Shown here piece by piece: positions 9,892 to 18,960 of a stretch of 64,000 nt of DNA. Made by a program: the position numbers and the translations under genes. The stretch lies in the NCBI RefSeq assembly GCF_021462415.1, contig NZ_JAKEDS010000001.1, positions 1,150,273-1,214,272 of the forward strand. Reading direction: 5' to 3'. The notes beneath the pieces were generated by a model, which had not been told where the DNA came from, searched no databases, and saw only the letters and a list, made by a program, of their open reading frames with translations. Each line of letters starts with the position of its first letter. Position 1 is the first letter of the stretch. This DNA comes from Rhodohalobacter sp. 614A (GTDB lineage Bacteria; Bacteroidota; Rhodothermia; Balneolales; Balneolaceae).

Positions 9892-11157
9892 TTAATTTTG
9901 TTCGGTTTGGCCGGATGTATCTTGTCTGGCTCCGCCTTGCCTGTTCGGAGGACCTGATCGCCGTATGGTACCCGTTGTATCTGCGCCGCTGGAAAATGCC
10001 GGTGTGCTGCCTGCAACCCGAATGGGCGAGCCATCCTCAAGACTTTCCTGGCCGGTAACCACAAGTTGATCGCCCGGTTGCAGGCCGCTGAGAATTTCTA
10101 TGCGGTCGCCTTGTTCTATTCCTAACTCTAAATCTCTTCGTGTAGCTGCCGTATCACTGCTGGCAATAAATGCTGAGTAAGACCGCTCCAGTTCAATGGT
10201 TCCCGTTTCGGGAGCGATGTAGGTTTCAACTTTTTCAACAAGTGCCGAGCGGGGAATAACCACGACGTCTCGCTTGGTCTGCAGGTTGATTTTGGTTTGA
10301 ACAAGCGCACCCTGATATACTTCTGAAGACGTATTTGTTAAAGCCACAACTACTTCGCCGAGCCCGGTAGTGGGGTCCAGACGCGGGCTTTTTCTTGCAA
10401 CCACACCTTCTGCAACATTTTCACCATCCGTTGAGAGTGACATGTAAACCGCCTGACCAATTTCCACCCGTTCCCAATCATGAATGGGCAGAAAAACCCG
10501 TGTTTCAAAACCAGTCAGGTTGGCAATTTCAAAAATGGTTTGCCCTGTGGTGGCTAAATCGCCTTCGGAAGCGGACCGGCTTAGAACCACTCCATTTACA
10601 GGCGATTCAATCGTTGTATTTTCAAGATCTTCCTCACTTTGAGAAAGGGCAGCCTGGACTGATTCATACTGCGAAAGACTATTCAGGTACGTGGCTCTGG
10701 CATCGTCGAATTCCGACTGACTGATCAGGTCATTCTCCAGCAGTTGTTCCTGTCGGCTTAATTGGGTGCTGTCCCGTTCAAACGTGGCGCGGGCCTGTCT
10801 TACCTGGGCACGAGCCTGCTGGACAGACTCTTGAAATGGAACAGAATAAATTTCAGCCAGCAATTGTCCACGCCGAACATCATCACCAAGATCAACGTGA
10901 ATTTGGGTGATTCTGTTTGAAACCTGCGGCACAATTTCAATGGTCTCCTTAGCCTGTATGTTGCCGAACGCACTTACCTGTTCAGAAATATCAGACGCCC
11001 GAACAGGAATTACTTCAACGCTTATGGCTTCCTGTCCCCTAAAACCCCCGGGACGTTGAAATTGAGTTTGCTGTGAGTCGCCTCCGCCACACGAGGCAAG
11101 AATAAGTAAAATGATAATAGCCGGGATACTTTTATAGATATGTTTCAAGAGATTCAA
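9892..11157 (-). CDS. RND periplasmic adaptor (membrane fusion protein), lipoprotein
   Basis: A 421-residue adaptor of the AcrA/MdtA family. The N-terminus has a hydrophobic stretch and a lipobox ending at LASC (Cys23), so it should be lipid-anchored. Then come a barrel-sandwich half motif, a coiled-coil hairpin rich in Gln/Glu/Arg (about residues 110-185), the second lipoyl half and a beta-barrel domain; the C-terminus is a low-complexity Gly/Ser/Thr/Gln tail. It links the two downstream RND pumps to an outer-membrane channel. Both possible starts are TTG (11157 and 11148); the second puts a Lys directly after the start and gives a more usual signal peptide. No TolC-type gene accompanies this operon. 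Confidence 0.9.
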   Translation of the reverse strand: MNLLKHIYKSIPAIIILLILASCGGGDSQQTQFQRPGGFRGQEAISVEVIPVRASDISEQVSAFGNIQAKETIEIVPQVSNRITQIHVDLGDDVRRGQLLAEIYSVPFQESVQQARAQVRQARATFERDSTQLSRQEQLLENDLISQSEFDDARATYLNSLSQYESVQAALSQSEEDLENTTIESPVNGVVLSRSASEGDLATTGQTIFEIANLTGFETRVFLPIHDWERVEIGQAVYMSLSTDGENVAEGVVARKSPRLDPTTGLGEVVVALTNTSSEVYQGALVQTKINLQTKRDVVVIPRSALVEKVETYIAPETGTIELERSYSAFIASSDTAATRRDLELGIEQGDRIEILSGLQPGDQLVVTGQESLEDGSPIRVAGSTPAFSSGADTTGTIRRSGPPNRQGGARQDTSGQTEQN

Positions 11158-11291
11158 ATTGTTAATGGTTATTCGAGTGGTCTGTTTTGCAGCGCAGAAT
11201 AATACAGAGAATGATTGCCACTATGTATGGTTCTGCGAATATTTCACATCTTCCGAGCTGTTTTTTTAAAAATATTACAAATCCGACCGGT

Positions 11292-11314
11292 TTTTGTTGT
11301 TAGACGCAACAAAA
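11292..11314. promoter_or_regulatory. Inverted repeat upstream of the RND operon
   Basis: TTTTGTTG (11292-11299) and CAACAAAA (11307-11314) are perfect inverted arms with a 7-base spacer. The site lies in the 276-bp gap upstream of the adaptor gene and downstream of the GAF-protein stop. It could be an operator for a repressor of the efflux operon or a weak hairpin; there is no T-tract that would make it a good terminator. Assignment is inference. Confidence 0.3.
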
Positions 11315-11433
11315 GGAGAACCGTTTGATTTTTCAAAAAATCTCTGATCTGTTCTTTCTCAAGAGTATAAAACTGAAAACTGAAGAAAAGCTGAATTTGT
11401 TCAGACGGATTTTTCTGAATTCGGATCGTTTCC

Positions 11434-11889
11434 TCAAAAAATGGGGGTGATTATTTTACAGATTTCTTCACACAGATTTTTGAGCTCCGGAGTGATGGCA
11501 TCTTTCGTGTGAGAATCGATATCAAGTTCACCCAGAAAAATACCATTCTTCATGATGGGAACGACAATCTCTGATTTCACATCGAGGCTGCAGGCCAGAT
11601 AATTATCCGCCTGGCTTACATCCTGTACAACAAATGTATCCAGTGTTTCGGCAGCCTGGCCGCAAATTCCCTTTCCAAAAGGGATACGGATGTGGTCGGT
11701 CGGTTCGCCAACATAAGGTCCTAAAATCAGCATTTTATCTTCCTCCGGAGAAGTGAGGTAAAAGCCCGTCCAATCAAATACGTCAATTTGTTCGTCTAAC
11801 AGTTCACAGATTGCGCGGAGTTTGTCATCGCGTTTTTGATCGGTACTTACAATGGATTCAACCTTGTTGAGAATGGCTTCTTTATTCAT
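11434..11889 (-). CDS. GAF-domain protein, free methionine-(R)-sulfoxide reductase-like
   Basis: A 151-residue single GAF domain closely resembling fRMsr (YebR/MsrC), which reduces free methionine-R-sulfoxide in the cytosol. Two of the three Cys used by the E. coli enzyme are present: Cys76 (GKGICG, E. coli Cys94) and Cys100 (YLACS, E. coli Cys118, the nucleophile). The third, E. coli Cys84, aligns with His66 (TDHIRIP). The conserved WTGFY, LGPYVG and SEIVVP blocks are there. Either the enzyme recycles with the remaining pair or the protein has become a GAF sensor. It is a single gene on the minus strand, diverging from marC. Confidence 0.8.
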   Translation of the reverse strand: MNKEAILNKVESIVSTDQKRDDKLRAICELLDEQIDVFDWTGFYLTSPEEDKMLILGPYVGEPTDHIRIPFGKGICGQAAETLDTFVVQDVSQADNYLACSLDVKSEIVVPIMKNGIFLGELDIDSHTKDAITPELKNLCEEICKIITPIF

Positions 11890-12005
11890 AACGTCTGTTT
11901 GGTAGTCTTGGGATTTTGAAGTGTAAAAGTAACAAATCCATAGATTGTATCATTTATTAAAATTCGGTATTCACAATTGATTTAATCATCTATATCTTTA
12001 AAGAT

Positions 12006-12686
12006 ATGTTTGAAGCAATAACAGAGACGATACCGGAACACACATCTACCATACTCGGAATTGCCGGTTTACTTTTCGCAAGTTTTACCTCGCTTTTTTC
12101 GGTTGTAAATCCTTTGGCTGCAATACCTGTTTTTTTATCACTTACAGGCCGGTTCAGCGATCAGGAAAGAGTTCAGACTGCAAAAAAAGCGAGCTTCTAT
12201 ATGTTCGGAGTACTCATTACATTTCTCTTAATAGGAACATTTATCCTCAGCTTTTTTGGCATATCGCTTGCCGGAATTCGAATAGCGGGGGGATTAATCA
12301 TTATGAGGGCCGCATATTCAATGCTTAATCCGGAAAAAGGGGGAAGAAAACTGACAAAAGAGGATGAGGTTGCAGCTTTGGAAAAAGAGGATATCTCCTT
12401 TAGTCCACTTGCTCTGCCTTTGCTTTCGGGACCCGGTAGTATCGCTGTAGTAATCGGTTTTGCAACCCAGGCCGACGGGCTTACTGATTATTTGATAAAC
12501 AGTGGGTCTATTGTACTGGTGGTATTGGTTACATACGGTATTCTACGCTTAGCACCCATTTCAGCCAAATATATCGGGCCAACAGGTCTCAATATCATGA
12601 CACGACTGATGGGCTTTATTGCGCTTGCAATAGCCGTTCAATTTATTCTGAGCGGAATATCACGTTATTATGGAATCGTAATTTAA
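12006..12686 (+). CDS. MarC family integral membrane protein
   Basis: A 226-residue protein with six hydrophobic segments. It shows the MarC/UPF0056 features: FTSLFSVVNPLAAIPVFLSL near the N-terminus, IAGGLIIMRAAYSML in the middle and PLLSGPGSIAVV in the second half. The family sits in the inner membrane; its function is unsettled despite the old link to antibiotic resistance. It is followed by a DinB-like gene after 17 bp, so the two probably form one transcript. The start is an ATG preceded by an AT-rich promoter-like gap shared with the divergent GAF gene. Confidence 0.88.
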   Translation: MFEAITETIPEHTSTILGIAGLLFASFTSLFSVVNPLAAIPVFLSLTGRFSDQERVQTAKKASFYMFGVLITFLLIGTFILSFFGISLAGIRIAGGLIIMRAAYSMLNPEKGGRKLTKEDEVAALEKEDISFSPLALPLLSGPGSIAVVIGFATQADGLTDYLINSGSIVLVVLVTYGILRLAPISAKYIGPTGLNIMTRLMGFIALAIAVQFILSGISRYYGIVI

Positions 12687-12703
12687 AATGAAGAGATAAA
12701 GCC

Positions 12704-13195
12704 ATGGACTTAAGACAAGAAATGCAGCACCTTTTTCAATTCGATTTATGGTGCACACAAACTTTGGTTGATATAGTTACTGAAAATGCTCCTTTTAAAG
12801 AACAGGAAACCTGCATCTCCCTTCTTTCACATATTGTTAATGCCCAGAAAATTTGGTACCGCAGGGTTATAAAAAGTTCAACCGAAAATGAAGTTGGTAT
12901 TTGGGATGCACATGATCTTGAAATTTTGAAAAGCAAAGCCAGGAAAGCCAATCAAAAATGGATGGATTTTATTGCCGACCATGAAGTTAACATGGATACA
13001 GAAATCCATTATCAAAACTCAAAGGGGATGGATTACAGCAATTCTATCTGGGAAATCTGTAATCATCTGATTATTCACGGACAACACCATCGGGCACAAA
13101 TTTCACTTTTTCTGAGAAATTCAGATATTAAACCGCCAGCGATTGACTATATTCACTACGCAAGGATGGCTAAATCCGCTGAATTCTTAAACTAA
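12704..13195 (+). CDS. DinB family protein (putative metal-dependent four-helix enzyme)
   Basis: A 163-residue protein with the DinB/YfiT four-helix bundle pattern. The likely metal triad is His43 (LLSHIVNAQ), His125 and His129 in the highly typical HGQHHRAQI segment (125-133). Family members bind a divalent metal and many act as thiol-dependent transferases, but no substrate can be assigned here. Start ATG at 12704, 17 bp after marC. The stop at 13193-13195 lies inside the upstream open part of the symporter frame, so translation of the next gene may be coupled to this one. Confidence 0.82.
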   Translation: MDLRQEMQHLFQFDLWCTQTLVDIVTENAPFKEQETCISLLSHIVNAQKIWYRRVIKSSTENEVGIWDAHDLEILKSKARKANQKWMDFIADHEVNMDTEIHYQNSKGMDYSNSIWEICNHLIIHGQHHRAQISLFLRNSDIKPPAIDYIHYARMAKSAEFLN

Positions 13196-13208
13196 AAAAC
13201 CCGATCTC

Positions 13209-14624
13209 CTGGAAACCTTAGAGCAGATTATTGTAACCTTTGCTAACTATGCGTGGGGTACGCCCCTGTTGGTATTATTGGTTGGTGGAGGTGTATTCTT
13301 CTTGTTTTTCAGCCGCTTCATGCCGTATCGAAATTTCAAACATGGTATTGAGGTGCTGACCGGTAAATACGATGATCCCAATGCTCCGGGAGATATCAAT
13401 CATTTCCAGGCCTTGTCGAGTACGATGGCGGCAACCATTGGTATGGGAAATATCAGTGGTGTTGCTATCGCACTCGGCGTGGGCGGCCCCGGCGCCATTT
13501 TTTGGATGTGGGTGACGGCCATCGTGGGCATGGCCACCAAGTTTTTTACATGTACTCTCGCCATTATGTACCGCGGGAAAGATTCCAGTGGAAAGATCCA
13601 GGGCGGGCCGATGTATTACATTACCGAAGGTCTCGGGAAAAAATGGAAACCTCTCGCCATGTTTTTCAGCCTTGCCGGTTTGATAGGATGCGCGCCCATG
13701 TTTCAGGCCAATCAGCTTACCCAGATTATTCGTGATGCACTTCTTGCCGAGAATTCGGTTTTAGGATATGATACAATGATTCTGGCAAATTCAGTTTTTA
13801 CTGTGGAAGGATTTCGCCTCTCGGATATTATTGTCGGATTGATTCTGGTGACACTCGTTTCGCTTGTGATTTTTGGCGGAATCAAACGGATTGGCAGTGT
13901 GGCTTCGCGAGCTGTTCCGTTGATGGTTATCATTTATGTGTTTACGGTGGTCTATATCCTTATCGCAAATATCTCTGAGGTTCCCCAATATTTATGGTTA
14001 ATTGTAACCGATGCTTTTTCCGGCGAGGCGGCCGCAGGTGGTGCGCTTTGGGTGGTGATTTCAAATGGAGTCCGCAGAGGTGCATTCTCAAATGAAGCCG
14101 GGATCGGAACCGAGGCAATGGCGCATGGCGCGGCTAAAACTGTTGAACCCGTACGGGAAGGTTTGGTCGGGATGCTGGAACCGGCTATTGACACACTTCT
14201 TGTTTGCTCAATGACTGCACTGGCCCTTTTAATGACGGGTGCCTGGGTAGATAATTCCGTGGATGGAATTACCATGACAGCCGTAGCATTTGAGACGGCC
14301 ATTCCTTCCGTGGGTGTTTATTTGCTGATTTTTTGCGTCTTTATTTTCAGCATTACCACCATGTTTACCTACTCGTATTACGGAACGAAATGTCTCAATT
14401 TTCTGGCGGGGGCGCATGTACAGCATTATTACAATTATTTTTATGTGTTCACCATTTTCTTCGGATCCATTACTACTATCGATATTGTTGTAAACCTGAT
14501 TGATGGAATGTTTGCCATGATGGCCATTCCTACCATGATCGGAACCTTGTTATTGGCGCCAAGAGTTGTGGATGCAAGCAAGGATTATTTCTTCAGAAAA
14601 AAACGCGGCGATTTCGAACTGTAA
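13209..14624 (+). CDS. Alanine/glycine:cation symporter, AGCS family
   Basis: About 471 residues from a CTG at 13209. The frame is open back to a stop at 13188-13190 and reads like the family N-terminus (ETLEQIIVTFANYAWGTP) before the later TTG at 13269, which would cut off the first helix. No ATG or GTG exists in that stretch, so CTG 13209 is my best choice. Family signs are the glycine-rich AATIGMGNISGVAIALGVGG segment, GGPMYYI, and FSNEAGIGTEAMAHGAA. AGCS proteins import alanine or glycine with Na+ across the inner membrane through about ten to eleven helices. It follows dinB with a 13-bp gap and no terminator. Confidence 0.88.
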   Translation: METLEQIIVTFANYAWGTPLLVLLVGGGVFFLFFSRFMPYRNFKHGIEVLTGKYDDPNAPGDINHFQALSSTMAATIGMGNISGVAIALGVGGPGAIFWMWVTAIVGMATKFFTCTLAIMYRGKDSSGKIQGGPMYYITEGLGKKWKPLAMFFSLAGLIGCAPMFQANQLTQIIRDALLAENSVLGYDTMILANSVFTVEGFRLSDIIVGLILVTLVSLVIFGGIKRIGSVASRAVPLMVIIYVFTVVYILIANISEVPQYLWLIVTDAFSGEAAAGGALWVVISNGVRRGAFSNEAGIGTEAMAHGAAKTVEPVREGLVGMLEPAIDTLLVCSMTALALLMTGAWVDNSVDGITMTAVAFETAIPSVGVYLLIFCVFIFSITTMFTYSYYGTKCLNFLAGAHVQHYYNYFYVFTIFFGSITTIDIVVNLIDGMFAMMAIPTMIGTLLLAPRVVDASKDYFFRKKRGDFEL

Positions 14625-14785
14625 ATTCACGTAAAGCTTTGGCTTGAATCTCCGCTGATTATTTAAAAATCCCGCGAAGATTCCTTACCTTACAGAGCTT
14701 ACAAAACAATAGTAAAATTGAATTTGTTGCGGGACATTAATTCCGACGAATCAATTAATGAATTAACCCAAGAATTTGACTCATC

Positions 14786-16210
14786 ATGGCAAAAGAATTT
14801 GATGTTTGTGTAATTGGAACCGGCCCTGGTGGCTATGTTGCCGCCATCCGTGCCGCACAGTTAGGATTTAAAACGGCAGTTGTAGAAAAACGATTTTTAG
14901 GAGGCGTTTGCCTCAATATTGGCTGTATTCCAACCAAAGCCCTGCTTCGTTCAGCAGAAATCTTTGAATCAATCGCTCACGCTTCTGATTATGGCGTGGA
15001 TGTAAAAGGCTATTCTGCGAATTTTGAAGGAATGATTAAGCGCAGCCGGAATGTAGCCAACAAAATGAGCCGAGGGGTTCAGTTCTTGATGAAGGCTAAC
15101 AAGATTGAAGTATTTGAAGGCACCGGCATTTTCAAATCCAGCAAAGAGCTTTCCGTTCAAAATGATGATGGCAAAGAGCAGGATACGATTAAAGCCAAAC
15201 ATTTTATTGTTGCAACCGGCGCTCGTGCGCGGGAGCTTCCAAATTTGAAGATCGATGGCGAGATGATCATCAGTTCCGAAAAAGCCATGCAGCTTGAGAA
15301 GCAGCCTAAGAAAATGGTGATTATCGGTGCAGGAGCGATCGGTGTTGAGTTTGCCTACTTCTATAATACAATCGGTACAGAAGTTACGTTGGTTGAACTG
15401 ATGGACTCGCTGGTACCTGTTGAGGATGAAGAAGTCGGGAAAGAACTTGGCAAGATTTATAAGAAGAAAGGAATTAACGTCCTTACCAAAAGTTCTGTCG
15501 AAAAAGTAGAGAAAAAAGGCAAAGGCGTAAAAGTGACCATCAAAACCGATGATGGAAACAAAGAAGTAGAAGCCGATGTAGTTCTTTCTGCTGTGGGTGT
15601 GACCGGAAATATCGAAAATATCGGGCTTGAAAAAGCCGGTGTGGAAACCGAAAAAGGCGCGATCAAAGTGGATCGGTCTACGTACAAAACCTCTGTGGAT
15701 GGAATTTATGCCATTGGCGATGTGATTGGCGCTCCATGGCTGGCTCACAAAGCCACTCACGAAGGTGTTGTACTCGCTGAAATGCTTGCAGGAGAAAATC
15801 CCACTCCGGTTAATTACGACAATATTCCGGGCTGTACGTATTGCGAACCTCAAATTGCATCCGTCGGCTATACCGAGAAGCAAGCCAAAGAAGAAGGTTA
15901 CGATGTGATGGTTGGGAAATTTCCATTCTCAGCAAGTGGTAAGGCAACAGGGCTCGGCCACGAAGAAGGATTCGTAAAAGTTGTATTTGATGCGAAATAC
16001 GGTGAATGGCTCGGCTGCCACATGATCGGTTCTCATGTAACAGAATTGATTGCTGAAGCCGTGGTTGCCCGAGATCTTGAAACAACCGGACACGAAATCA
16101 TCAACGCCGTGCATCCACATCCAACCATGAGCGAAGCCGTGATGGAAGCTGTGGCAGAAGCCTATGGCGAAGGTGTTCACCTCGGGTCAAAGCCCAAAAA
16201 GAAGAAATAA
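14786..16210 (+). CDS. lpdA: Dihydrolipoyl dehydrogenase (E3)
   Basis: A 474-residue FAD flavoprotein that reoxidises dihydrolipoamide in 2-oxo acid dehydrogenase complexes and the glycine cleavage system. It has the N-terminal FAD fold (GTGPGGYVAA, residues 11-20), the redox disulfide Cys42/Cys47 (GGVCLNIGCIPTK), an NAD-binding fold (IIGAGAIGVEF), the second FAD motif (YAIGDVIG) and the catalytic His445/Glu450 in HPHPTMSE. The Lys-rich tail KPKKKK is typical of Bacteroidota homologues. It stands alone with a 160-bp leader and a strong terminator directly behind. The lipB-lipA lipoylation genes lie 5 kb downstream but no E1 or E2 gene is in the window. Confidence 0.96.
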   Translation: MAKEFDVCVIGTGPGGYVAAIRAAQLGFKTAVVEKRFLGGVCLNIGCIPTKALLRSAEIFESIAHASDYGVDVKGYSANFEGMIKRSRNVANKMSRGVQFLMKANKIEVFEGTGIFKSSKELSVQNDDGKEQDTIKAKHFIVATGARARELPNLKIDGEMIISSEKAMQLEKQPKKMVIIGAGAIGVEFAYFYNTIGTEVTLVELMDSLVPVEDEEVGKELGKIYKKKGINVLTKSSVEKVEKKGKGVKVTIKTDDGNKEVEADVVLSAVGVTGNIENIGLEKAGVETEKGAIKVDRSTYKTSVDGIYAIGDVIGAPWLAHKATHEGVVLAEMLAGENPTPVNYDNIPGCTYCEPQIASVGYTEKQAKEEGYDVMVGKFPFSASGKATGLGHEEGFVKVVFDAKYGEWLGCHMIGSHVTELIAEAVVARDLETTGHEIINAVHPHPTMSEAVMEAVAEAYGEGVHLGSKPKKKK

Positions 16211-16230
16211 CTGAGAAGAAGTTTAATACT

Positions 16231-16270
16231 CAAAGCCGAAGCATTCATCGTGTTTCGGCTTTGTTTTTTT
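16231..16270 (+). terminator. Rho-independent terminator of lpdA
   Basis: CAAAGCCGAA (16231-16240) pairs perfectly with TTCGGCTTTG (16254-16263), the stem can extend by GCA/TGT inside, and seven T follow (16264-16270). The T-run touches the stop codon of the convergent sulfotransferase gene. Confidence 0.9.
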
Positions 16271-17168
16271 AAGCGTCCTGCAAAACGGATTCATAGTTAT
16301 ATTTCTCCATCACATCTTTCAGCTCCGCTTCAATCGTTCGGGCTTCGTCTGCACTTATGTAATCCGCCCAGTTTTTGGTCTTCTCTTGTATTTTTTTTGA
16401 CAGGTTTGGATTTATTCCCTCAATCTTCAGCGAAGGCTCATCTTCCTTAATAGGTTCTTCCTCAAACGGTTCATGCAGGAATTCACATATTTTTCGAAAT
16501 GAATCTTCCGGTGAGTTTACAAAATCTTCGTAGCGAAGCAAATAAGCCTGTGGTGAATCCCGTAGTTCTTCTGCGGCTTCTGCATAAGTTCGATATCGTT
16601 CTGTGAATTCGTCTACACGAAGTTTTAACCAGTCCATTTCAGGATGCTCCTGAAGACGTTTCCTGTAAGAAGAATATACATCAATGGGATGGCGGAAAAT
16701 GATCAGAATTGATGCTTGTGGAAACGTATGAGTTATCCGGCGATGATTTAAAAGATGAATAGGAGTTTTTTCAACAATCCGTTCACAGCCTCTCGCTTGT
16801 CGGGCAAAAGCAAAATATTTTCTTATCATGGAAGGATTTCCGGACAGCTTCCAGGCACTGAATTCATCCAGGACTTTAAAAGGTATAGAAGCCGTTTTGA
16901 GAATCTTTTGCCAAATCTTTTCTCCCTTTATTGATTGTAAAAATTGGCTGAATATTTTTTCATCATTCAGCATGTATTTTTTTAAAGACTGCCATTCTGA
17001 TTCTTCAGATAATGCAAGTAAAGGTTGACGAAAAATTTTTGTCTCCTCCAGGCAGAGTTCTTTTGGCGCAAAAGAAGAATGTTTTACAAGTGTACGATAC
17101 AAAAGACTCGTTCCGCTTCGTGGATGTGCTGTTATAAAAACAGGATTCAGATGATTTTTTGAACTCAT
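16269..17168 (-). CDS. Sulfotransferase domain protein
   Basis: About 299 residues from the ATG at 17168; the frame stays open to 17219 with another ATG but family similarity begins right after the inner start. The 5'-phosphosulfate loop of PAPS-dependent sulfotransferases is clear (HPRSGTS, residues 15-21), as is a 3'-phosphate block (ILIIFRHPIDVYSSYRKR) and LLRYEDF. It should move a sulfuryl group from PAPS to an unknown acceptor, perhaps a glycolipid or surface sugar. It is cytosolic with no TM helix. It stands alone, convergent with lpdA; no sulfate-activation genes are nearby. Confidence 0.85.
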   Translation of the reverse strand: MSSKNHLNPVFITAHPRSGTSLLYRTLVKHSSFAPKELCLEETKIFRQPLLALSEESEWQSLKKYMLNDEKIFSQFLQSIKGEKIWQKILKTASIPFKVLDEFSAWKLSGNPSMIRKYFAFARQARGCERIVEKTPIHLLNHRRITHTFPQASILIIFRHPIDVYSSYRKRLQEHPEMDWLKLRVDEFTERYRTYAEAAEELRDSPQAYLLRYEDFVNSPEDSFRKICEFLHEPFEEEPIKEDEPSLKIEGINPNLSKKIQEKTKNWADYISADEARTIEAELKDVMEKYNYESVLQDA

Positions 17169-17474
17169 AAAATTGGTGATCAGACCGTTGGGTGACAAAG
17201 GTGAAAGATAACATTTCAATCACGTAGTTTGAACAAATTTAAATAGTGTATTATCTATAAAGTAGTTACATTTAGCGGACTTCATAAGAAGCTCTTAAAA
17301 AATGAAAATTACAGTCAGTCATATACCGGTCATTGTCTTTACGATTCCGCACATCTAAGCGGACAAGACTCCCGTATGCTGTAGCTCTTCTTTTCTGAAG
17401 ACTGACTTTCCGGCCAATCTGGGCCAGCCATTTCTTTTGACTATCCTTTACCTGTTTAATTTTTGCGTGATTGT

Positions 17475-18911
17475 ATGAAAAATCAATTAGACGAATCACT
17501 ATCTGAAAATCTTGAACCATCCAAACAGCAGACTCTCTGGCAAGATATTGTTGGCTCTGTAAAGGGAATGGAATACGATTTTACCTCCGGAAGTACCGGC
17601 AGGGCAATTTTGCTGCTTTCCATCCCAATGGTTCTCGAGATGATGATGGAATCGGTGTTTGCCGTGGCGGATATCTTTTTTGTTTCTAAACTGGGACCGG
17701 AGGCTGTTGCCACAGTCGGTATCACGGAATCTATAATGACCATTTTGTATGCCGTAGCGATGGGTTTAAGTATGGGAACCACGGCCTTGGTCTCCCGAAG
17801 AATCGGCGAGAAAAATAACCGGTCGGCATCCATTGCTGCTGTGCAGTCCGTGTTGATTGGAATCGTTGTATCCATTCCTGTAGCTCTTTTGGGAATTTTT
17901 CTTTCGCATGAACTTCTCGGTTTGATGGGAGCCTCCGAAACCATCATCACCGAAATGTACACCTACACCATGATTATGATGGGAGGTAACATCGTAATTA
18001 TGCTTCTTTTCATTGTAAACGCCGTATTTCGGGGTGCAGGAGATGCGGCAATCTCTATGCGCGTATTATGGTTTGCAAATTTGTTGAACATTATCCTGGA
18101 TCCAATCCTGATATTTGGGCTGGGGCCTGTTCCAGCTTTTGGAATTGCAGGTGCAGCCATTGCAACAACTCTTGCCCGGGGCCTGGGAGTAATTTATCAA
18201 TTCTGGGTTTTGGCCGGTAAAAACTCACGGATAAAAATCGATCGACATGATTTAAAACTGAACCTCGAAGTTATGAGCCGTCTTGTGAAAGTTTCCATGG
18301 GCGGAATTGGCCAGTTCCTGATTTCAACAGCCAGCTGGGTAGGCATGGTGAGAATTATTGCAGAGTTTGGCAGTACGGCACTGGCAGGTTATACAATCGC
18401 TATTCGAATCGTGATGTTTTCGTTATTGCCTTCCTGGGGAATGAGTAATGCTGCGGCTACTCTTGTCGGGCAAAATCTTGGGGCCGGAAAACCAGGTCGC
18501 GCCGAGCGTTCAGCCTGGGTTTGCGGATTTGTGAATACGGGATTTTTGGTTCTTCTTGGGATTTCGTTTTATCTGTTTTCCGATCAGTTGATCCGGTTGT
18601 TTACACCCGAAATAGATGTGATTGCAGTAGGAGCCAAAGCGCTGAAAATCATCGCTATCGGTTATCTTTTTTATGGGATGGGTATGGTGATGGTTCAGGC
18701 TTTTAACGGTGCCGGTGATACGGTTACGCCAACCTGGCTCAACTTCATATGTTTCTGGCTGATAGAGATTCCATTAGCCTGGTTTCTGTCAATGAATATC
18801 GGACTGAATGAAAATGGTGTGTTCTGGTCTATTGTTATAGCAGAATCAACATTTGGCATGATAGCGATGTGGATTTTTACCAAAGGAAAGTGGAAAGGGA
18901 AAGAGGTGTAA
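17475..18911 (+). CDS. MATE family efflux transporter
   Basis: About 478 residues from the ATG at 17475; a TTG four codons earlier is possible but less likely. The protein has a polar N-terminal tail of about 40 residues, then twelve hydrophobic segments in two similar halves, as in NorM/DinF-type pumps. Typical segments are MVLEMMMESVFAVADIFFVS, VFRGAGDAAISM and the repeat-half equivalent MVQAFNGAGDTVTPTW. It exports cationic drugs or metabolites using Na+ or H+; the substrate is unknown. The gene stands alone and its stop is followed by a perfect hairpin shared with the convergent GH18 gene. Confidence 0.92.
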   Translation: MKNQLDESLSENLEPSKQQTLWQDIVGSVKGMEYDFTSGSTGRAILLLSIPMVLEMMMESVFAVADIFFVSKLGPEAVATVGITESIMTILYAVAMGLSMGTTALVSRRIGEKNNRSASIAAVQSVLIGIVVSIPVALLGIFLSHELLGLMGASETIITEMYTYTMIMMGGNIVIMLLFIVNAVFRGAGDAAISMRVLWFANLLNIILDPILIFGLGPVPAFGIAGAAIATTLARGLGVIYQFWVLAGKNSRIKIDRHDLKLNLEVMSRLVKVSMGGIGQFLISTASWVGMVRIIAEFGSTALAGYTIAIRIVMFSLLPSWGMSNAAATLVGQNLGAGKPGRAERSAWVCGFVNTGFLVLLGISFYLFSDQLIRLFTPEIDVIAVGAKALKIIAIGYLFYGMGMVMVQAFNGAGDTVTPTWLNFICFWLIEIPLAWFLSMNIGLNENGVFWSIVIAESTFGMIAMWIFTKGKWKGKEV

Positions 18912-18920
18912 TTTCAATGG

Positions 18921-18949
18921 GATCCGCGAAGTTTAAAACTTCGCGGATC
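18921..18949. terminator. Perfect hairpin between convergent genes
   Basis: GATCCGCGAAGTTT (18921-18934) and AAACTTCGCGGATC (18936-18949) are complementary over 14 bp. The hairpin lies between the stops of the MATE and GH18 genes. It lacks a long T-run on either side, so it is a likely but not certain bidirectional terminator. Confidence 0.65.
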
Positions 18950-18960
18950 TGTATCAACAA

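Noticed and set aside
14969-15883. 304-codon open frame on the minus strand inside lpdA
   Set aside because: It lies fully antisense to the clear lipoamide dehydrogenase gene, has no domain and a composition typical of a shadow frame.
17272-17520. 82-codon minus-strand frame before the MATE gene
   Set aside because: It overlaps the start of the MATE gene, has no similarity I recognise and no good start; not counted as a gene.
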